Below, one piece after another: positions 35,594 through 44,000 of a stretch of DNA of 64,000 bases (positions within the stretch are counted from its first letter, which is position 1; every line of letters begins with the position of its first letter). The stretch is from Jiella mangrovi. GTDB lineage: Bacteria; Pseudomonadota; Alphaproteobacteria; Rhizobiales; Rhizobiaceae. Under the pieces are notes generated by a model. The model was not told the DNA's origin. It saw nothing but the letters and a program-made list of their open reading frames with translations, and did no database searches. The position numbers and the translations under genes are program-made. The DNA is taken from contig NZ_JAGJCF010000022.1 of assembly GCF_017815135.1 (NCBI RefSeq), positions 1 to 64,000 on the forward strand, written 5' to 3'.

Positions 35594-36151
35594 ATGACGA
35601 CGATCGATCTTGGCGTGACCGCCGAGCCGCTGACGCTCGAAGCCGCCAAGGCCTGGGCACGCATCGAGCGGGACGACGAGGACGCGCTGATCGCCGATCT
35701 CATTCGCGCCGGGCGCGAGGCGATCGAGCGCGAGACCGGCCTGTCGCTGATCGCCCGCAGCTTTCGTCTTTCTCTCGACCCGGTACCCCGAAACGGCTGG
35801 GTCGAGGCGACGCGGCGACCGCTGGTCTCGATCGATGCGGTCACGGCCTTTGATGGGGCGGGCAGTCCGGTCGTGTTCACCGCGGCCGAGGCGATCGTCG
35901 AGCGGCCGCGCGGATCAGACGGATACCGGCTTTCGGGCGCCGCCGTCGATCAGGCTGTGAACGGCGTCGAGATCGAATTTTCCGCCGGCTTTGCGGTCGG
36001 GAAATGCCCGGCCGATCTCGTGCTGGCCCTGAAGGCCATCGTCGCTGCCAGCTACGAGGCGCGGGCGCTGGTCGAGCCGGGGATGCAGCCGGCGCTGCGC
36101 CCGGCGATCGCCGATCGGCTGCTCGCGCCCTATCGGCCGGTGAGGCTGTGA
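35594..36151 (+). CDS. GTA gp6: head-tail connector (adaptor)
   Basis: A 185-residue protein of the HK97 gp6/phage adaptor type, which joins the portal ring to the neck. The N-terminus LTLEAAKAWARIERDDEDAL and IADLIRAGREAIERETG are characteristic. GGAG precedes the ATG. It sits just after the terminator and overlaps gp7 by one base (TGATG). Confidence 0.88.
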   Translation: MTTIDLGVTAEPLTLEAAKAWARIERDDEDALIADLIRAGREAIERETGLSLIARSFRLSLDPVPRNGWVEATRRPLVSIDAVTAFDGAGSPVVFTAAEAIVERPRGSDGYRLSGAAVDQAVNGVEIEFSAGFAVGKCPADLVLALKAIVAASYEARALVEPGMQPALRPAIADRLLAPYRPVRL

Positions 36152-36483
36152 TGGCGCCCCTGTTTCTCGATCCGGGCCTTTTCAACCGCCGCGTCGCGCT
36201 GGACGAGCCCGTCGTCGTTCCGGATGGGGCAGGCGGCGGCGAGACGAGCTGGCAGGAGATCCGCGAGCTTTCCGTGCGGATCGAGCCGCTTTCCGTCCGC
36301 TCGCGCGAACGCTTCGATCAGCGCGAGGCGAAAGTGACGCACCGGGTTCTCGTTCGAACGAACCCGGTCGTCGCGCGCGGTCTGTCGTTTCGGACAAGCG
36401 GCCGGCGGCTCGTCATCCACTCGGTGCACGACCCGGACGAAAGCGGGCGCTACCTCGTCTGCCGCTGCGAAGAGGAGCGTTGA
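36151..36483 (+). CDS. GTA gp7: head closure / head-tail joining protein
   Basis: A 110-residue protein of the phage head-tail joining family. RRVALDEPVVVPDGAGGGET at the N-terminus and RLVIHSVHDPDESGRYLVCR at the C-terminus fit it well. It closes the neck after DNA packaging. Its ATG overlaps the gp6 stop codon. Confidence 0.85.
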   Translation: MAPLFLDPGLFNRRVALDEPVVVPDGAGGGETSWQEIRELSVRIEPLSVRSRERFDQREAKVTHRVLVRTNPVVARGLSFRTSGRRLVIHSVHDPDESGRYLVCRCEEER

Positions 36484-36486
36484 GGA

Positions 36487-36708
36487 ATGAGGCTGCAGGT
36501 CACGGTGGCGAAGGGCACGCTGCAACGCAGTCTGCGGGCATTCGTCGAGCGGCGGGCCGCGCAGCGCGATAGGCGCGAACCGACGTCTGGGCCGACGCGA
36601 TTTCCTGCCACTTCCGGGTTCAAAAATTCGCGGGAGATCCAGGACATGATCGACGATCCCTTCGAGGATGGGGTCCCGTTGCGGAGGCCGGACGCAACGA
36701 AAACGTAA
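36487..36708 (+). CDS. Small ORF of unknown function inside the GTA cluster (73 aa)
   Basis: A 73-residue frame starting three bases after the gp7 stop codon, with GAGGA just before its ATG. The product begins MRLQVTVAKGTLQRSLRAFV and is basic in its first half. It ends near DDPFEDGVPLRRPDATKT. I know no counterpart at this position in the R. capsulatus cluster, where gp7 is followed by gp8. It may be a lineage-specific addition or a fortuitous frame. Confidence 0.45.
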   Translation: MRLQVTVAKGTLQRSLRAFVERRAAQRDRREPTSGPTRFPATSGFKNSREIQDMIDDPFEDGVPLRRPDATKT

Positions 36709-36840
36709 GGTAGCGAAAAAGTTAAAATTGCCGGCGTTGACCGGAGCGACAGCGCAACCATTTCAGGTTATGTTTCATGGCGTCGTTCAAAGTGAACGCT
36801 GGCTTTTACGGAAATGGCATCGTGAACAGGGGCGAGAACC
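36709..36840 (+). promoter_or_regulatory. AT-rich spacer with inverted repeat before gp8
   Basis: The GTA genes are otherwise packed, but this 132-bp spacer has an AT-rich start (AAAAAGTTAAAATT at 36716-36729), a TTGACC and a perfect inverted repeat CGTTCA/TGAACG at 36784-36798. It could hold a promoter for the tail genes. I cannot point to a good -10 element. Confidence 0.35.
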
Positions 36841-37251
36841 ATGGCGCATCCGAGCGCTGAACTCCAGCAGTCGATCTTTTCCACTCTGACGTCCGACCCT
36901 GCGCTGACGGCGTTGCTCGGCGGGCCGAAGGTCTTTGACCGGCGGCCGGAGCGGGCGAACTTCCCCTATCTGACGCTCGGCCGGACGGCGGTCGTCGACT
37001 GGTCGACCGGCACCGAGGACGGGGCCGAGCATATCCTCACCCTGCATGTCTGGGCGAAGGGTGGCGGCAAGGCCGAGACCTACGCGATCATGGACAAGGT
37101 GGCCGAAAAGCTGAACGACACGGCGCTGGCGCTGGAGGGGCACCATCTGGTGAACCTTCGGCTGCAATTTGCCGAGGCGCGGCGGGAGGAAGACTCCTCG
37201 ACCTATCACGGCATTCTGCGGTTTCGCGCGGTGACCGAGCCCTTGGCCTGA
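36841..37251 (+). CDS. GTA gp8: tail terminator protein (DUF3168)
   Basis: A 136-residue DUF3168 protein. ELQQSIFSTLTSDPALTALL, the VFDRRPERANFPYLTLGRTA segment and HILTLHVWAKGGGKAETYAI are family hallmarks. It caps the tail tube and joins it to the neck. A GGGGCGAGAACC sequence precedes the ATG. Confidence 0.9.
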   Translation: MAHPSAELQQSIFSTLTSDPALTALLGGPKVFDRRPERANFPYLTLGRTAVVDWSTGTEDGAEHILTLHVWAKGGGKAETYAIMDKVAEKLNDTALALEGHHLVNLRLQFAEARREEDSSTYHGILRFRAVTEPLA

Positions 37252-37330
37252 GCCGAGGCCGGGCCGACCACGAGGCTCAGGGCGTTTTTCCGGCCTCGCT
37301 GCTGCGAGCATTCTTGATGACATCACTTCA

Positions 37331-37357
37331 GGGCGGTCCTTCGGGGCCGCCCTTTTT
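37331..37357 (+). terminator. Intrinsic terminator (UUCG loop) before the major tail gene
   Basis: A 9-bp stem GGGCGGTCC/GGGCCGCCC closed by a TTCG tetraloop and followed by five T's (37353-37357). A further perfect 9-bp pairing, CGAGGCCGG with CCGGCCTCG, lies just upstream (37254-37262 and 37290-37298). Transcription entering from gp8 should largely stop here. Confidence 0.85.
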
Positions 37358-37407
37358 CGTTGCCGCTGCGAGATGACGGCGGATGAACGCGAAGATGGGA
37401 CGAACCG

Positions 37408-37821
37408 ATGAGCGCGCAAAAAGGCAAGGACCTCCTTCTCAAGATCGACGAGGAGGGGGACGGCAGTTTCACGACGATCGCCGGGCTTCGCAGCCGGCGG
37501 ATCGCCTTCAATGCCCAGACCGTCGACATCACCGATTCTGAAAGTGCCGGACGCTGGCGCGAGTTGCTCGGCGGCGCCGGCGTGCAGCGGGCGGCGCTTT
37601 CGGGCTCAGGCATCTTCAAGGATGCGGCGTCGGACGCGACGCTTCGGCACGTGTTCTTCGAATCGCGGGTTGCCGCGTTTCAGGCGGTGATCCCCGATTT
37701 CGGCAGGGTGACCGGGCCGTTCCAGGTGACGGCGCTGGAATATGGCGGCGAGCACGATGGCGAGGTCACCTTCGAGGCGACGCTGGAATCGGCCGGCGCG
37801 CTCTCCTTCGAGGCGATCTGA
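37408..37821 (+). CDS. GTA gp9: major tail tube protein
   Basis: A 137-residue tail tube protein of the TP901-1 type. MSAQKGKDLLLKIDEEGDG and FNAQTVDITDSESAGRWREL are the family pattern. Many copies stack to form the tail tube, so high expression is needed. It lies 51 bp after a strong terminator, which implies its own promoter or regulated readthrough. Confidence 0.92.
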   Translation: MSAQKGKDLLLKIDEEGDGSFTTIAGLRSRRIAFNAQTVDITDSESAGRWRELLGGAGVQRAALSGSGIFKDAASDATLRHVFFESRVAAFQAVIPDFGRVTGPFQVTALEYGGEHDGEVTFEATLESAGALSFEAI

Positions 37822-37823
37822 CC

Positions 37824-38186
37824 ATGGCGGTGAACCGAAAACGCGGCGAGGTATCCGCCACCATCGACGGCGAGGAGCGGCGGCTCTGCCTGACGCTTGG
37901 AGCGCTGGCCGAACTGGAGGACGCGTTTGCCGCCGACAATCTCGGCGAACTCGCCGACCGGTTTCGCGGGGGGCGGCTCTCGGCGCGGGATCTGACGCGG
38001 ATCATCGGCGCCGGCTTGCGCGGCGCGGGCGCCGAGGTGAGCGATGCCGAGGTCGGCGCCATGCATATCGATGGCGGGGCCGCGGGGGCGGCGGCGACCG
38101 CCGTCGAACTCCTGGCCGCGGCTTTCGGCAGCGATCAGGAGGTGGCCGGAACGGGCGCTGCAAACCCTCGCGAAGCGGCGCTCTGA
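37824..38186 (+). CDS. GTA gp10: tail assembly protein (gene transfer agent family)
   Basis: A 120-residue protein of the GTA-gp10 family. MAVNRKRGEVSATIDGEERR and LCLTLGALAELEDAFAADNL are typical. It probably works like a tail assembly chaperone with the next small gene. It starts two bases after the gp9 stop codon. Confidence 0.88.
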   Translation: MAVNRKRGEVSATIDGEERRLCLTLGALAELEDAFAADNLGELADRFRGGRLSARDLTRIIGAGLRGAGAEVSDAEVGAMHIDGGAAGAAATAVELLAAAFGSDQEVAGTGAANPREAAL

Positions 38187-38221
38187 GCGCCGAACGTCGG
38201 GCCGAGGGCGAAGCCGTCGCG

Positions 38222-38425
38222 TTGCCGGTCGCCTTTCCTTGGGACGAGGCGATGGCCATCGGTTTCGGCGTGTTGCGGTTGTCGTCCCGGGATTTCTGGA
38301 GGCTGACGCCGCGCGAGCTGGCGGCCGTCTTGGGCCCGCGCTCGCCTGCCAGTGCGCCATCAGCCGGAGAACTCGCGGGTTTGATGCGGCGGTTTCCCGA
38401 TCGACGGCGAGGTGATCGCGTCTGA
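38222..38425 (+). CDS. GTA gp10.1: phage tail assembly chaperone (rcc01693 type)
   Basis: A 67-residue protein of the small chaperone family that follows gp10 in GTAs. FPWDEAMAIGFGVLRLSSRD and FWRLTPRELAAVLG are the hallmarks. A TTG start at 38222 keeps the conserved FPWDEAM, while the ATG at 38252 would cut it off, so TTG is chosen. GAGGG lies about 12 bases upstream. It follows gp10 by 35 bp. Confidence 0.75.
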   Translation: MPVAFPWDEAMAIGFGVLRLSSRDFWRLTPRELAAVLGPRSPASAPSAGELAGLMRRFPDRRRGDRV

Positions 38426-38470
38426 TCGAACCGCCGGCGCGAGAGGCTCGCTCTCCGTGCTGCCGGACAG

Positions 38471-38488
38471 CTCGCCCCAAGGGGCGAG
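38471..38488 (+). other. Hairpin before the tape-measure gene
   Basis: CTCGCCCC and GGGGCGAG form a perfect 8-bp inverted repeat separated by AA, 38 bp before the gp11 start codon. It is not followed by T's, so mRNA processing is more likely than termination. Confidence 0.45.
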
Positions 38489-38526
38489 ACCGATTTCCGT
38501 AGACCTTTCAAGTACAGGACGAGACC

Positions 38527-39096
38527 ATGGAAGAGGACGAGACCTTCACCGTCGCGATCCGCGCCGATACGTCCGGGCTCGACCGGGCGCTGTCGGATCT
38601 TTCAAGCCGCGCCGAACGGTTCGGCTCCGCGCTGACAACTGCCCTTGCCGGCGCAGTCACCGGCAGCCGCTCGCTCGACGGCGTTCTGAAGCAGCTGGCC
38701 GCGAGGCTCTCGACCATTGCGCTCGATGCCGCGCTGAAGCCGCTCGGCGAGCTGGCTTCGAGCGCCATCGGCCAGATCACCTCGGTGTTCGGCGGCGGGA
38801 CGGGAGGTGGCGATGGCAGCGTCCTGCCTTTCGCCAAGGGCGGGGTCGTCGCATCGCCGAGCTTCTTTCCGGTCGGCGGCAAGACAGGGCTGATGGGGGA
38901 GGCGGGGGCGGAGGCGATCCTGCCGTTGTCGCGGGGCGCGGACGGCACGCTCGGCGTCGCGGCGCCGCAGGGGCGTGACGGCTCGACGATCGTCTTCAAC
39001 GTATCGACGCCGGATGCGCCGAGCTTCAAGCGGGCCGAGGCGCAGATCCAGGCAATGCTGGCGCGCGCTGCGACACGTGGGCGAAGGGGCCTTTGA
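38527..39096 (+). CDS. GTA gp11: short tail tape-measure protein
   Basis: A 189-residue protein with a helical start (SGLDRALSDLSSRAERFGSA) and the LPFAKGGVVASPSFFPVGGK plus MGEAGAEAILPLSRG motifs found at the end of tape-measure proteins. Tape-measure length sets tail length, and the short protein fits the short GTA tail. It ends two bases before the gp12 ATG. Confidence 0.88.
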   Translation: MEEDETFTVAIRADTSGLDRALSDLSSRAERFGSALTTALAGAVTGSRSLDGVLKQLAARLSTIALDAALKPLGELASSAIGQITSVFGGGTGGGDGSVLPFAKGGVVASPSFFPVGGKTGLMGEAGAEAILPLSRGADGTLGVAAPQGRDGSTIVFNVSTPDAPSFKRAEAQIQAMLARAATRGRRGL

Positions 39097-39098
39097 CC

Positions 39099-39734
39099 AT
39101 GGCGATCATCGCCTTCAGCGAAGAGCGGTTTCCGCTGCGGATCGCGTTCGGCACCAGCGGCGGGCCGGAGCGCAGGACGGACATCGTCCGGCTTTCGACC
39201 GGTTTCGAAAAGCGCAATCAGCGCTTTGCCCGCTCGGTCCGACGCTACGACGCGGGCTCGGGGTTGAAGAGCCTTGCCGATCTTGCCGCGGTGCTCGAAT
39301 TCTTCGAGGCGATGCGCGGGCGGATGACGGGGTTTAGGTTTCGCGACCCGCTCGACCACGCCTCGGCGCGGCTCGGCCTTCCGGTCTCGCCGCTCGACCA
39401 GGCGATCGGAACCGGCGATGGCGAAGGGCGGGAGTTTGCGCTGATCAAGGCCTATGGCAGCGGCGAGGGCGCCTATATGCGGTCGATCGAAAAGCCGGTC
39501 GGCGGCAGTGTGCGCGTCGCGGTTGGCGGCGTCGAGACCGCTGCGGGCGTTGTCGTCGATCCATCGAAAGGCGTGGTCATCTTCGATGCGCCACCCGCCG
39601 AAGGGGCAACGATTACGGCCGGCTTCGAGTTCGACGTCCCGGTCCGCTTCGACACCGACCAGCTGGCCATCAACATCGCCGCCTTCGAGGCCGGTGACAT
39701 TCCGACCATCCCGCTGATCGAGGTGCGGCCATGA
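39099..39734 (+). CDS. GTA gp12: distal tail protein (DUF2460)
   Basis: A 211-residue DUF2460 protein. FSEERFPLRIAFGTSGGPER at the N-terminus and the FFEAMRGRMTGFRFRDPLDH segment are characteristic. It forms the ring at the end of the tail tube. The ATG at 39099 follows GAAGGGG; it overlaps gp13 by 4 bp (ATGA). Confidence 0.9.
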   Translation: MAIIAFSEERFPLRIAFGTSGGPERRTDIVRLSTGFEKRNQRFARSVRRYDAGSGLKSLADLAAVLEFFEAMRGRMTGFRFRDPLDHASARLGLPVSPLDQAIGTGDGEGREFALIKAYGSGEGAYMRSIEKPVGGSVRVAVGGVETAAGVVVDPSKGVVIFDAPPAEGATITAGFEFDVPVRFDTDQLAINIAAFEAGDIPTIPLIEVRP

Positions 39735-40621
39735 GAACGCTGTCTCCAGATCTCGCTGCCGCGATCGAGCAGCCGGTCACGACGCTTGCCAATTGCTGGC
39801 GACTGACGCGGACGGACGGCGTCGTCCTCGGCTTTACCGATCACGACGAAGCGCTGACCTTCGAAGGGACGACGTTCGAGGCCGCGACCGGGCTCACGGC
39901 CTCCGAGGCAGAAGCGACGCTCGGCCTCGGCGCGGCGACCGCCGAGGTCGAGGGGGCGCTGTCCTCGGCTGCGATCGAGGAAACGGATATCGCCGCCGGC
40001 CGCTTCGACGGCGCGCGCATCGAGACCTTCGTCGTCGACTGGCAGAATGTCGACCGGCATGTGCGCATCGACGTTTCGGATCTCGGCGAGGTCAAATGGG
40101 GCGAGATCGCCTTCACGGCGGAATTGCGAAGCATCGCGGCCAGGCTGGAGGCCGTGCGCGGCCGCCTCTATCGAAGGCGCTGCGATGCCGTTCTGGGTGA
40201 CGAGCGCTGTCGCTTCGACCTGTCGCAGCCGCCCCATAGGGTGGAATGCGCAGTTCACTCCGTGGGCGACGGCTGGATCGAGATCGACGGGGCGCTCGGC
40301 GCCGATCCCGATCGCTACGCTTCGGGACGGTTGACGATGATCGATGGCGATGCCGGCGGGCTTGGCTCTGATGTCGCTTCGGCGGCTGCGATGGCCACCG
40401 GACGTGTGCGAATATTCCTGGCCGAAACCATCGTCCCCGCGATCGGCGCAGGCGACCGGCTGAGCCTCGTGCAAGGCTGCGACAAGCGCTTTCAGACCTG
40501 CAAGGAACGCTTCGGCAATCATCTGAATTTCCGGGGTTTCCCGCACATTCCCGGCAGCGATGCCACTCTGCAGGTCGCAAGGACGGGGAGTTTCCACGAC
40601 GGCTCGCCGGTCGTGCCATGA
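39731..40621 (+). CDS. GTA gp13: hub protein (DUF2163), cysteines for an Fe-S cluster
   Basis: A 296-residue DUF2163 protein. FTDHDEALTFEGTTFEAATG near the N-terminus is typical. C151 and C160 (RRCDAVLGDERC) and C250 and C257 (GCDKRFQTC) match the four-cysteine set that holds an iron-sulfur cluster in the R. capsulatus hub protein, as I recall from its structure. It links the distal tail ring to the tail tip and overlaps both neighbours by 4 bp. Confidence 0.9.
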   Translation: MRTLSPDLAAAIEQPVTTLANCWRLTRTDGVVLGFTDHDEALTFEGTTFEAATGLTASEAEATLGLGAATAEVEGALSSAAIEETDIAAGRFDGARIETFVVDWQNVDRHVRIDVSDLGEVKWGEIAFTAELRSIAARLEAVRGRLYRRRCDAVLGDERCRFDLSQPPHRVECAVHSVGDGWIEIDGALGADPDRYASGRLTMIDGDAGGLGSDVASAAAMATGRVRIFLAETIVPAIGAGDRLSLVQGCDKRFQTCKERFGNHLNFRGFPHIPGSDATLQVARTGSFHDGSPVVP

Positions 40622-41049
40622 GCGAGGAAACGCGTAGACGCGCGCTCGCCATCGCCCGGCGCTGGCTCGGGACGCCCTATCGGCACCAGGGCTCGACGCA
40701 GGGCGTCGGCTGCGACTGCCTCGGCCTTCTGCGCGGCATCTGGCGCGAGCTGCATGACAGCGAGCCCGAAGAGCCGGGCGCCTATGCCATCACATGGAGC
40801 TTGCGGGCCGGGCCGGACCGGCTGTTGGCGGCGGCGGAGCGGCATCTCGTGCCGATCGAACCGGCCGAGGCCCTGGAAGGCGACGTCCTGCTGTTTCGCT
40901 GGCGCACCGGCGCGCCGGCCACGCATTGCGCCCTCGTCGACGGGGGCGGGCGCATCATCCATGCCTATCAGGGCAGCGCCGTCGTTTCGACGGCCTTGCC
41001 GAGAAGCTGGCGCGCGCGCATCGCCGGCGCCTTCCGTTTTCCGGAGTGA
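40618..41049 (+). CDS. GTA gp14: NlpC/P60 cell wall peptidase
   Basis: A 143-residue peptidase. C34 in GCDCLGLL, H103 in THCALVDGGG and H115 in IIHAY are the NlpC/P60 catalytic residues. It opens the peptidoglycan of the recipient cell during DNA delivery. No signal peptide is present, consistent with packing into the particle. It overlaps gp13 (ATGA). Confidence 0.92.
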   Translation: MSEETRRRALAIARRWLGTPYRHQGSTQGVGCDCLGLLRGIWRELHDSEPEEPGAYAITWSLRAGPDRLLAAAERHLVPIEPAEALEGDVLLFRWRTGAPATHCALVDGGGRIIHAYQGSAVVSTALPRSWRARIAGAFRFPE

Positions 41050-41052
41050 ACC

Positions 41053-44000
41053 GTGGCGACCATCGTTTTTCAGGCGGCCGGGGCCGCGTTCGGCACCATT
41101 CTCGGTGGCCCGCTCGGCGCCGTGATCGGCCGTGCGGCCGGCGCGTTGGCCGGGTCCATCTTCGACGGACAGCTGTTTTCCGAGACGAAGCGCTACGAGG
41201 GGCCGCGGCTCGAGGCCGGGCGCGTCATGACCGCCGACGAGGGCGGCGGCGTGGCGCGCGTCTACGGCGCGGCACGGGTTGCCGGGCAGGTGATCTGGAC
41301 GACGCGTTTCGAGGAGAAGAGCGAAACCGAGCGGCAGGGCGGCAAGGGCGGTGCGCCGACCAGCGAGGTCACCACCTACAGCTATTTCGGCAATGTCGCC
41401 GTCGGGCTTTGCGAAGGGCCGATCGCGGCGATCCGCAGGGTCTGGGCCGATGGTGAGGAAATGGACCTGTCGGAGATCGACGTCAGGGTCTATCTCGGCG
41501 ACGAGGAACAACAGCCTGACCCGCTGATCGAGGTGAAGCAGGGCGCCGGCAATGCGCCGGCCTATCGCGGGCTCGCCTATCTCGTCTTCGAGCGGCTTCC
41601 TCTCGAACAATACGGCAATCGCATCCCGCAGATCTCCTGCGAAGTTCTGCGGCCGGTCGGCCGATTGGAAGAGCAGGTCAGAGCCGTCACGATCATCCCA
41701 GGCGCCACCGAGCACGGGCTCGATCCCGAACGCGTGCGCGAGAAGCTTTCCGAGGGCGAGGACAGGCTGATCAACCGCAACGTCCTTCATGGCGACAGCG
41801 ACATTTCGGCCTCCGTCGATGAAATGCTCGCGCTCTGCCCCAATCTCGAGCGCGCGGCGCTCGTGGTTTCGTGGTTCGGGGACGATCTGCGGGCCGGCCA
41901 TTGCTCGATGCGCCCGAAGGTCGAGATCTCGAAGCGGCGCGAGAACACCAATTGGCGGGTCGCGGGCCTCAGCCGGGACAATGCCAGGACGGTCTCGACC
42001 GTCGATGGCAGCCCGGCTTTTGGCGGGACCCCGAGCGACGGCGGCGTGATGCGCGCGATCGCGGCGCTCAAGGACCGGGGGCTGAAGGTCACCTACTACC
42101 CGTTCCTGCTGATGGACGTGCCGCCCGGCAACGGGCTGCCGGATCCCTATGGCGAGCAGGAGCAGGCGGCGTTTCCCTGGCGCGGGCGGATCAGCCTCGA
42201 CGTCGCGGTCGGGCGAGCGGGAAGCGCCGACGGCACGGCCGACGCTCGCACGGCGATCGCGGCCTTTCTCGGTACCGCCGGGCCCGGCGATTATTCGTAT
42301 TCGGGCGGCCGCGTGACCTATCACGGGCCGTCCGAGTGGTCCTATCGCCGGATGATCTTTCACCAGGCCCGCCTTGCGGCGGCCGGCGGCGCCGACGCCT
42401 TCGTCATCGGCTCGGAGCTGCGCGGACTGACGCGCATCCGCGACCATGAGGGGCGCTTTCCTTTCGTCGAGGGTCTGATCGAGATCGCCGAGGGCGTGAA
42501 GCAGATCATGCCCGGCGCGACCGTGACCTACGCGGCAGACTGGAGCGAGTATTTCGGCTATCAACCGTCGGACGGCTCGGGCGACGTCTTCTTCAATCTC
42601 GATCCGCTCTGGGCCTCGTCGTCGATCGACGTCATCGGGATCGACAACTACCTGCCGATCACCGACTGGCGCGATGGCGATGAGGAGCCCGAGGCCGCCT
42701 CGATCTATGATCGGGACGGGCTGAAGGCCGGGATCGCGGCCGGCGAGTATTTCGACTGGTTCTACGAGAACGAGGAGGCGCGAGCGGAAAAGGACCGCAC
42801 GCCAATCAGTGATGGCGCGTACGGAAAGTCCTGGGTGTTCCGGCCGAAGGACATCGTCTCCTGGTGGTCGAACCGGCATTTCGACCGGCGCGGGGGCATC
42901 GAGATCGAGCAGCCGACGGACTACGTCCCGATGGCGAAACCGATCTGGCTGACCGAGCTCGGCTGCCCGGCGATCGACAAGGGACCCAACCAGCCCAACC
43001 TCTTCGTCGATTCCAAATCCGCCGAAAGCGCCATCCCCCATTTTTCCCGCGGCGGCCGGGACGATCTCGTGCAGCGGCGGTTCCTCGAAGCCCATCTGGA
43101 ACATTGGAGCCCGGGATCGGCGGGCTTCGACGAGGCCGCCAATCCGGCCTCGCCGCTCTATGGCGGGCGCATGATCGATCCCGCCGCCATACATCTCTGG
43201 ACCTTCGACGCACGGCCGTTTCCCGCCTTTCCAACGCTCACCGAGGTTTGGAGCGACGGCGAGAACTGGCGCCGGGGGCATTGGCTGAACGGCAGGCTCG
43301 GCAATGCGCCTCTGGACGCTCTGGTCGCCGCGATCCTGGAGCGCCATGGGATCGAGGCGCATGATCTGTCGGGGCTCGAGGCCTCGCTTGCGGGGTGGGT
43401 CGAGACGGGGCCGACCTCGGCGCGCGATACTCTGGAGAGCCTGTTCAGCCTCGTCGGCGCGGTCGCGCATGCCGAGGATGGCCGGTTCGTCGCGCGCTCG
43501 CTGGAGCGCCTTCGCCCCAAAGCCACGATCTCGGCTTTCGTCGATGAGGAGGACGCTCCCTTCGTCGAGCTTCGGCGGACCGAGGCCACCGCGACGGTCG
43601 ATGCCGTCGCCTTGTCGTTCCTCGACCCATGGCGCCACTATCAGCCCGGCAGCGCCGAGGCGATGCGCGCGAGCGTCGCCGCACCGCGAAGGCAGCTCAT
43701 CGGCTTGCCGGCCGTGATGGACGAGGCCGAGGCGGAGGCGTTTGCCGCCTCGATCCTCGCCGAAAATGGCTCGGTTTCGGAGACGGCGAGCTTCGCCGTT
43801 CCTGCCAGCGACCTCTCGCTCGCGGTTGGCGACGTCTTGCGTCTCGACGGACGCGATGGCGAATGGCTGGTCACGCGGATCGAAACCGGGGCGTCCAACC
43901 GGGTCAGCGCCAGGCGATTGCCGGTGCGGCGTGGCGGTGCGGCGGCCGGTGGCACGATACCGAGTGTCGCTCAGCTCCGCCCGGTCCTCGCGTCGCAGCC

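Noticed and set aside
40519-43638. A 1039-residue open frame on the minus strand opposite gp13-gp15
   Set aside because: It is the complementary-strand shadow of GC-rich GTA genes. The translation has low-complexity Arg/Asp/Ala runs and no recognisable domain, while the plus strand carries clear GTA proteins.
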